Below are positions 56,601-64,000 of a stretch of 64,000 nt of DNA, piece by piece. Origin of the DNA: Coptis chinensis (taxonomy: Eukaryota; Streptophyta; Magnoliopsida; Ranunculales; Ranunculaceae); assembly GCA_015680905.1 (NCBI GenBank), contig CM027381.1, positions 57,726,501-57,790,500 on the forward strand, read 5' to 3'. The stretch's first letter is position 1. Each line of letters begins with the position of its first letter. The notes beneath the pieces were generated by a model. The model was not told the DNA's origin. It saw nothing but the letters and a program-made list of their open reading frames with translations, and ran no database searches. The translations under genes and the position numbers were made by a program.

Positions 56601-58230
56601 CCCAGTACCCACGCAGTTATCAATATAAATAGATAAAAAGAACATACCAATAATAAAAAATAAAGAGAGCATACTCAACAAACAATGATAAGTTTCAAAC
56701 CCATTCCCACAAAAAATCAATGAGTAACTTATCCAATTAGCCTTGTTGTAAGTGTGAAGTGTAAACACAATAACAAGTTGGGTGTGATGATTGTGCATCA
56801 AATCAATAAATAATAGTTCTGAAAACATGCAGTCAAAGCATGAGTTTGAATAACACATCACATGGAAGAGCTTAAGTTACCAGGGACATGAGAATCATGA
56901 CATCTGCAGAGTCACATAAAGTTTAGAGGTCCCAAACATTATAACAAGAGAGTTGCCTCCACAGGTGTAACATCGTAAGCTAGGGGACAATTCATTTAAA
57001 AATGATATTTTTTACAAAGTGGCCAAAATTGCAACTATTTATACAGGTCATCAAAGCAACACAGAAAGCACATCACTATAACTCCTTAATATATGCAAAA
57101 AAAAATTACTTTTTTATCATATACTCTTCTTCCTGTTCTGGTAATTCTACAAGCTTTTTGTTTTAATTATCCAGAAAAAATTCATCCAGGAATGGGAAGA
57201 GACTCGTCATTTCAGACACGAATATTACCAAAACGGGTTCATTCACTTAAGTTGCAGAAATATTTTTCTCTGTTTTTTTCACAATTAGCAGATAGTTGAA
57301 TCTGCTAAATTTCTTCATGTTAAGTACAAATAGAATGCCAACTTACAGAGAGGCCTTCTTTGTAGTTTGACTCAAACATAGCCATTGCAGCCAAAGAACC
57401 CGAGCCCATTGTCGCGTAAGGAAGTGTATCAGTCGAACCATGAGGATAGATCTGCAGAAAATATCACATCACACCCCAAATACATATATAACACACAAGA
57501 AGATAAATTGAACTAATTATTCTCATATCAAGAGCAGTTTAAACTCACAGTATGCAAATGAGGTCCAGTAATATCAACTCCACCAAGTACCAAAGCAGCA
57601 CTGACATGTCCTTGGTAACTAAACAACAATCAATATAATTAGTCCTACTCCAATTCTATGCATTTTGCTACACATAAGGTACGGAAAACGTAATTACCCG
57701 AAAAGGTGAGTCTTTAATAGTGTAAGAGCTGTAACAACCCTCGACTCACGACCAGTTGCCTGACGGTGTAACTGCAACTGCGAGCTGACCATGTCTACAA
57801 ATGGACACAATAAAATACAATCCTTAACAACTAAAAAGACACAAAAAAAATGGTGATAATGTATTACCTGTAACTGCCTCGGTATCAGCAGCAGTCCCAG
57901 CTCCACAGCAATATATATTAGGTGCCATATAATGAATCTTCTCACAATTCTTATCAGCAACTATAGGTCCCTCGGTAGCTCTTGTATCTGCTCCAAGTAT
58001 AATTCCACCCTGAAAAAAACAAAAAGATTTATTAATTACCAATTATTATTATTCTTAATTAATTAAGTTTCGTTTTAAAATTTGACCTGGAAAACTAGGC
58101 CGACAATAGTGGTACCGGTTTTGCGATAAGTTGGAGGTTTGAAACCAGCTTTATTCATTAACATCTCATTTCTTCTACATAGATCGAAATTGAATCCACC
58201 TTGATCAATCGCTGCTGATACTTTCCCCAT
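53636..58230 (-). CDS. PBB: 20S proteasome subunit beta type-7 (beta-2), complete
   Basis: Eight minus-strand exons read by eye: 58,230-58,087; 58,009-57,868; 57,794-57,698; 57,618-57,549; 57,451-57,347; 54,353-54,255; 54,153-54,063; 53,709-53,636. Spliced, they give 273 residues in one frame. Residues 1-39 are a propeptide ending KPPTYRKTG; autocleavage would expose the catalytic Thr40 of TTIVGLVFQ. Asp56 ([10 protein letters not shown]) and Lys72 (NCEKIHYM) are the partners, and [12 protein letters not shown] is also typical. The C-terminus ends GDEMEE, as in plant beta-2. The subunit gives the trypsin-like activity of the 20S core. Intron 5 is enlarged to 2,901 bases by insertions. No lesion is seen. 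Confidence 0.93.
54354..57346. other. Large intron 5 of the proteasome gene
   Basis: No second gene is supported here. The intron contains an A-tail read as T-run at 55,828-55,849, followed by ctcggtaaaagttaaattg, which marks the end of a minus-strand retroposon. It also contains the 69-bp duplication at 56,328-56,465. Small ORFs here lack coding character. Confidence 0.55.
56328..56465. repeat. 69-bp tandem duplication
   Basis: Adjacent copies start at 56,328 and 56,397 with tattcaatgtgaattgaaac. I see a single difference (ggacat versus ggccat), so the duplication is recent. Confidence 0.9.
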
Positions 58231-59357
58231 TTCTGTTTTTTAGTGTGGATCTGAAAACTAACAACCCTAATAAATAATAATAATAATAATTACCTTTTCT
58301 TGAAGAGAGGGAAAACTCCCATTCATGGGCTTGGGCTAGATCCGGTTCGGGTCCACACTTTCAGGCCCAGCCCAAATCATTTTTACGTTTGGACAAGATC
58401 GGATTTAATAATATGGAACTGTTCTACTTTGGTGTCCGAACTCTATGGTCATGACATAGATCAAATTAGTTAATATATTCTATTCTTTCCAAGAAGACAA
58501 TCATTTCTCCGTAACAGATGTTTGTCTTGTTTATTTCCTTTCTGATTTTCATTTTAGCTAAAGCATTGATCAAACGTTGGTCACAGACTTACAGACTGGC
58601 TATTCCATCCTCGCATGTCAACTTGAACTCTATTAAAAGTTCGCCAAATTGTTTGAATACAGATTTCATTTCTGCCAACATTTTGGAGCTCAAGTTACAT
58701 TACAACCGCACGAACAATATATGATAGACAATTCGTGGATTGGCCCTAAATAGCCAAAATAGGTAAGACTCAAACACGAAACCCCATCAACAGTCAGTAT
58801 TTACAGCCCTTAGATTCATCCACTATTATTGAATGGAAGTCCAGATTAACTGCATATATTTATTTACCTAGCACCGGATTCAGTAAACAAACCCTAATGT
58901 CTGCAGCAATTGATTGTCAAAAATAAAGAACACATGGCTGAAAATTACAGATAACGATAATACATTGACAATTCTTTTCATTTTTCTTTCCGCCTTAAGT
59001 TAACAAGCAATATACTCGCACATCCTATCTTCCGATTTTGGTGGGGAGGATCGAACAATTAAACTCCAACGCTAGAAGAAACCCTCTTTCCCCCCACCAG
59101 CTCTCACACTCTACAGCTCTTTTATGGGAAAATTATGCTCATAATAATGTACATAAACAACAAAATCACTCAAATCTAATTCATTCCTCGCAAAATAAAC
59201 TTGTGCAAACTGGGGACCAACAGCTGCAGACTATATTTCACCTGACATAGACAAGTAAACAATCCAAGATCCCCACGGATTTCAGGTGGCTGAAAAGACT
59301 TGTCACCAAAATAACTCCTGTTGTAGTGTTTAAATGCCCTTATAGGAAGTATTGACC
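58231..59357. other. Spacer between proteasome and adaptin genes
   Basis: Both flanking genes are on the minus strand, so this about 1.1-kb stretch holds the proteasome gene promoter and the 3' untranslated region of the adaptin gene. An (ataat)n-like run lies at 58,270-58,292. I see no gene inside. Confidence 0.6.
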
Positions 59358-62300
59358 TCACAATCCAGGAGGGAAATTGTTGATTTGTGCTTGTTCCAAA
59401 ACATCTTGGTTGTTCGCTTTGTACGCTATCCTTATCCGCATAACAAGATTTTTCTGTACAAAGAAGTGGATATTACACAGTTTAACAGAAATACAAAAAA
59501 AAAACCTTCTACCTGATTATGAATGTAAGAGAAAATATAATTAGAATCTCAATCATCCGCTTCACAGATTCATGTGCATGCACACACAAAACAAAATATT
59601 ATTGTGCCATTGATACTATTTTCACATTACGGAAAAATAATCTTCAATCTCCATGTATGGAAACAAAAGAAGTCTTCTTGGTATCATAAGAAGTGTAGCT
59701 TAAGTGACATTGTAATCAGAAGTGTTTAAGATTGAATTTGACTTCTATATATTAATATTAAAGCTCGCACCCAATGTATTTTTAAAAATTCCACATAAAT
59801 CGAGAGAGTCCCAACTTTATTTAAATACCAAAAATAGAAAGAATAACAAACGGGAATTATTTCCCCTATTAAAACAGGAATCCTTCTACTAAAACGAGAA
59901 TCACCCTTCTAAATTATATCAACAACGGGATCCACCAATTAAAAACAAAATTTTCAAGCACAATTAAAACGATTTGTTAAGAAATTAAAATGGGTTTTTA
60001 ACTAAAACGGTAATCCTTTTCCCCAGTTAAAACGATTTGCTATAAAATTTCTACATGTTTTAGTCATGATTCTTGAGCACGTTTTCAAAAGAGTCGGCGC
60101 ATATCCACGGGATTACTTTCTAGTTATTTGTAAATGGGATGCTATAGTCTTGTAATTTGGCTTCGAGGAACCAAAACCTAGCCTTAGCCTTAGGACCTTG
60201 CTAAGAGTTAGCTATCTTTGTTTACTTGTAAGTGTAACCAATAAAAAAACACAAATTATAGATTTATGGGTTAAGTAGTATTACCTCCCCACTAGATGAG
60301 CCAATTAGGATTTGCCACCCACTAGATGGGAAATTAGGGTTCCCCCCCCCCCAAATACACACAAAAAAAAACACGGTCAACTCAATTTGACTTTTTTTTT
60401 GTGTGTATTTAGGGGGGAATCCTAATTGGCTCATCTAGTGGGGGGTAATACAAGTTAACCCTAGATTTATTCCTTTAATGTTGCATTGATATCCCTTGCT
60501 TTTAAAATCATGTAGCATATTAAGAGAAGCATAGCATTTTGGTAGAGTGAGGCAATACTTGCCATTAACTTCTTCAATCTTGGAACAAGAACCTTCTTGA
60601 TAATCTTGTAAAAAGGCCCAAAAAGGCTTACAAGCCTGCAATCCCAAAAAGTTCCGCCTATTCTTTCTTTGGAATGAGGGTAATAAAGGTAATTTGAGTT
60701 GCCAATCAATTAAGCCTTGCTTATGAGATTCTTCAAATCACATTCATTAACATCCTCTTTCGAAAAGTGGTAATATTACTTTAAAAACATCAGTGTGAAG
60801 CAGTCCAAAGCCTGTGCCTTCTGCCCTATCAGTAGCCCTTTTTACATCCTCCACAAGTATAATAGTCGACAATATCTTATCAAGCATGACACCTAATTCC
60901 TTTTTCTATAATTATCAATGGAAATTAATCGCTCCAGAGCAGCACACACCAAAAGAAGAAAGTAATCACAAGGGAACCTTCAGACCCCAAAACGTTGGAC
61001 CTCGAAAGTAAGGAAAAGAGACCACCATTGGTTGGAACAGACCAAAAAGCGGAGAGTGAAGTTGAACAACCATAATCTTGCCCGAGTTGAATGAAGTTAT
61101 AGGAAAACTAAGGTGTGAATAGGAAGTGCTTTGAACAATTGGAGTAAAAGACAAAATCAAGTTGGAAGACTCGGCGGGCTTGATTGTTCAGAGGAAGAAC
61201 CTGACATATCATATGAGAACCTACCTCAATAGAGGTAGCAAAATGAGATTTAAATGAGCTATTACATACGAAGGGAATTTCTTGCATACAACATCCAAGG
61301 ATAGTCGATGTGATTGAAAGAGAAAGAAACACAAAGTTCTTTCACACAATGGCTACAGCTAGAGGGAGGTGCAACAATCTCCGTAATTGATTTTTGGAAG
61401 AGCTCTCCTGGAGGATAAATAACAAGCATTGTAAACAATGCGGTGGAACTTCACAAATTCCTAAATAAAACCTAATCAGTGATGCCAAGGTTGGAGGGTA
61501 TCATGATGATTGATAGAATCTCAAGGGAGGAGAACACTAATTTGGAAGTTCCCATATTTGAAGAGGTAAATGTGGCTATCAACAGCCTCGGAGGTAAGAA
61601 GCCACTGGGTTCGGAAGGATTTTCATGTTTAAATTAAGAAATGTCGGCACTCTTTTTTATGAGATGAAGGCGGTCATCGATTAGCGGCTTAACACTGCCT
61701 TTGTTGCCCTCATTCCAAATAAAGAAGCGGAAGAACATACTGGTCATTATAGGCCTAAAAGGCTAAGAAGTCTTTGCAAAAAATTATCACAACTATTCTT
61801 GGTACAAGATGAAGAAGGTTATGGAGGGTATTATCTTACACTACCAAAAATGTTTATTTATTTTTGTATTATTTTTAAGTTCACACTTTTTTCCATAGTT
61901 CCTTGAATCCCCCGGTGAAGGCGGGAACTGAACCCAAGACCTTGGGCCCAACCTCCCAAATTTTCACCGGTAAATACTCTCTCAGCATGGGCAAGTGAGA
62001 TGAGCAACCCTTTGTAATGGAGGAATTGGAGGATGTAGAGTGTGGTCGAGTAGCTCCTTGCTACTTGGACAACATTAAAATCTTTGTTATCGTTATGATT
62101 ATTACAGAGTGAATTTTACGGCTCAAAAAGAAAAATATTTGCTCTACAATAGTTCTATGGTTCATTAGTGGTCATATAATGATCAATTTTTAGGTATCAG
62201 AGTCTAGCTCAATTAATCTGTTAAAGAATATATAAAATAAGAATGATCGGACAGATTTAAACAAGAGAAAGAACAAGAATTAGGAATCCCACGTGTGGCA

Positions 62301-62619
62301 TAGGTTATGTTTAATTTTTTTATACTCTAAGCAAAATGTATTTTTCTTTCTTTTATCAGCATCATGTAGCACAGATTTAGTAATAGCATATTTGATCAAA
62401 ACTAAGACAAGGTACGAAAGGGGGCTATATCTTGGAATTTAATCATTTGATAGACCAAATTCCCCAAATACGGGATGGGGAAAAAGAAAACATAGCAATA
62501 TTGAGCTCACTCACCTGCCCATGTTGGCTATTAGTAACCCGTAGACTTTGTCCAATTGAGCCATTGCCACTTGCTGGAAGAGTATTACTTGTAGCTGGCT
62601 CTAAATGCAGTTGGATAAA
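59358..62619 (-). CDS. AP-1 complex gamma subunit (gamma-adaptin), 3' end
   Basis: Two minus-strand exons encode the last part of the gamma-adaptin ear (GAE) domain. Exon 62,619-62,515 (after cacag, before gtgagt) encodes FIQLHLEPATSNTLPASGNG and SLRVTNSQHGQ. The final exon 59,453-59,358 (after tgtacag) encodes KNLVMRIRIAYKANNQDVLE and ends AQINNFPPGL before TGA. These 66 residues match the C-terminus of plant AP1G in order and length. The ear recruits accessory proteins to clathrin coats at the trans-Golgi network. The earlier exons lie beyond the right edge. The 3,061-bp intron between the two exons carries a Helitron, a MITE and LINE pieces. Both exons are intact. Confidence 0.88.
59744..60123 (+). 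mobile_element. Non-autonomous Helitron in the adaptin intron
   Basis: The element starts TCTATATATTAATATTAAAG at 59,744 and ends CTAG at 60,120-60,123 followed by T. The same body words as the copies at 30,715-31,915 occur on the opposite strand, such as gttttcaaaagagtcggcgc near the end. A weak hairpin lies before CTAG. Its 380-bp length is like copy 1. It is in the intron, so it has not disturbed the coding exons. Confidence 0.7.
60268..60461. mobile_element. MULE-type MITE with perfect 9-bp TSD
   Basis: Left tip GGGTTAAGTAGTATTACC faces GGGTTAACTTGTATTACC on the opposite strand at the right. Nearly the whole 194-bp element is an inverted repeat, with aaatacacacaaaaaaaa as inner arm. Identical 9-mers tagatttat flank it at 60,259-60,267 and 60,462-60,470. 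A 9-bp duplication is the mark of Mutator-like transposition. Confidence 0.85.
60467..60720 (-). pseudogene. LINE reverse transcriptase fragment (minus)
   Basis: The minus strand encodes RLVSLFGPFYKIIKKVLVPR and LKKLMASIASLYQNAMLL. This matches the R-P-I-S-L-x-G-x-x-Y-K-I-x-A-K segment of plant LINE reverse transcriptase, with changes. It is short and degenerate and lies in the large adaptin intron. Confidence 0.6.
61480..61850 (+). pseudogene. LINE reverse transcriptase fragment (plus)
   Basis: Plus-strand frames give FEEVNVAINSLGGKKPLGSE and GFSCLN, then NTAFVALIPNKE and HYRPKRL. They correspond to the A-x-G-P-D-G-F and A-L-I-P-K blocks of plant LINEs. Frameshifts separate them. The orientation is opposite to the fragment at 60,467-60,720, so these are separate remnants or an inversion. 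Confidence 0.65.
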
Positions 62620-64000
62620 CTGTGGATGAACACGCCGATGTGCCATATGTGTATTAGAAGGATGAAAGATAAATTGCAGAAACTTACATGCCAGGTGTTT
62701 TTTTTTATATAAACTATGTGCCAGGTGTTAAGTGTAACTGGATAAACAAGAATCCCACACCCAATACATTATAAAACTATGACTAATTTTATCAACAAGG
62801 ACAACTAATTAAGCTATAGCTTCCACCACCAAGTCCCCCATAATGGGACATCCTTTCAGAGGACAGACATCAGTCGACATACAAAATTGAGTATGTCTCA
62901 CCAATAGAAGAATTACTCAGTCAACAGTATAAATGTAAGACCACAGCACTATATTAAGGTAACCATAAACACTAAGGTACAGCAAAGGGAACACAAACAG
63001 CTCATGCTTTAAAGCCTCTGTATTAAGAATTGTATTGACCGCACACAACATAAACACATCCATTCACAAGTAAAGTCGAAACAAAATATAAAGCACAAGG
63101 AAAACAAACTGGAAGAGCACCAGAAGCTCATTAAACTGTAAAAAAATAATTTGATAAGAAAAACGAAAAATCATTGTCCTAATATTATGAGGCAAAATAT
63201 CGTAGTTGAGACACTTTAAAACAACACATGAATTGTGAACTAGCCACCAGGTATGATTTCTGGTCAGTCGCATAATTTTAACCAAAAGTAGATTTTCTTA
63301 ATCAACAAACTGGAAAAGTTATACTTGAGTAGCATTTTCCAGAGTCAAACTTTTCTCCTAGAATTGAAGACCTCCTATGCTCTTTTGTGAACCGCTGGGC
63401 CTTGTCATCATGACAAGATGCCCACCACACTTCCTTTACCAAAACAAAATAAAATTTGTGACCACCCACCAAATACAGTTTGTTTATATATATATACCAG
63501 TAGTAGTCAAAGTTATCAGAAGAACCCATAGTACTGCTACACATACATTGCCAATGATATGTGAATTTACTCATCAAAATGGTCAAATTTCTTTTGAATT
63601 GCTCAGGACTCCACAGCATCTCAATGACATCATTGTAATCAAAAGAAGCCCACCACATTTCCTATTGCCAAGCTTATCAGAAAGACATCATTACCCAATT
63701 TTGGTATCATGATTACTTCGAATGATTTTTCAACCAATACTGTCAGTGTGCGCCCAACAAACATGGGTCTTTTGATGTGTCATTCTTGGTGTGTCATAAA
63801 CTGAATTTCATTAATATAGAACCAATCACAAGTCATACTAAAGCCCATAGACCTTAATACCCTTGATGTAGATTTGCTGAGATCTGACAAGGTGTACTCT
63901 TTATCCTCCATTAAAAGACACAGTTTTCTGGTCTAGAGGAAAGACCCTACCCATATGCTGAGTTGCCAAACTTTCTCACTCAGTGTCTCAGTGAGACAAT
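62620..64000. other. Intron of the adaptin gene, no exon recognised
   Basis: I looked on the minus strand for the preceding ear-domain exon and did not find it, so this stretch is probably intron up to the window edge. Longer ORFs here, such as 63,302-63,658 on minus, have no coding character. Confidence 0.5.

Noticed and set aside
63302-63712. Overlapping 118- and 111-codon ORFs on opposite strands
   Set aside because: Neither has recognisable protein character, and both lie in the probable adaptin intron.

Overview
This window looks like nuclear DNA of a flowering plant, most likely a eudicot. It is AT-rich and dominated by decayed transposable elements. It holds plant-type LINEs, Ty3/gypsy elements with tRNA-Asp-like primer sites, PIF/Harbinger, MULE and Helitron elements, a plant mobile domain pseudogene and intron-rich housekeeping genes. 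I cannot name the species. I see no rRNA, tRNA, organelle-derived DNA, prokaryotic operon or CRISPR array.

Layout. From 1 to about 13,000 there is a minus-strand LINE cut in two: RNase H, zinc finger and reverse transcriptase lie at 1-3,478 and ORF1 at 12,103-12,963. A gag-protease Ty3/gypsy element that shows no pol (3,486-12,102) sits between the halves, and its own 5' LTR was hit by a solo LTR with a perfect GGTGG duplication. From 13,299 to about 17,180 is a dead PIF/Harbinger element with both of its genes. From 17,753 to 19,665 is a plant-mobile-domain pseudogene, broken by a complete Tat-lineage Ty3/gypsy element (19,670-29,915). That element carries paired LTRs, a 177-bp minisatellite after pol and a spliced antisense gene. 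A second Harbinger-like terminus follows at about 30,714, then a run of tandem Helitrons (30,715-31,915) and a Tourist-like inverted repeat with TTA duplications (32,472-33,343).

From 36,760 to 41,340 there are two head-to-tail copies of an unusual non-LTR retroelement. Its reverse transcriptase is followed by a Cys-His finger and a PD-(D/E)XK-like motif in place of the usual plant LINE layout; I rate this the most interesting signal in the window. A LINE tail with an internal duplication (41,409-42,335) and low-information DNA follow.

Three genes look intact, all on the minus strand: a two-exon defensin-like secreted peptide gene (45,697-46,375); an eight-exon 20S proteasome beta-2 subunit gene (53,636-58,230, 273 residues with the catalytic residues present); and the 3' end of an AP-1 clathrin adaptor gamma subunit gene (59,358-62,619, continuing past the right edge). 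Their long introns hold a Helitron, a MULE-type MITE with a perfect 9-bp duplication and LINE fragments. A MuDR-like MULE pseudogene (47,451-52,083) lies between the defensin-like and proteasome genes. Exon limits were read by eye from frame continuity, splice signals and recalled family sequence, without alignment software.
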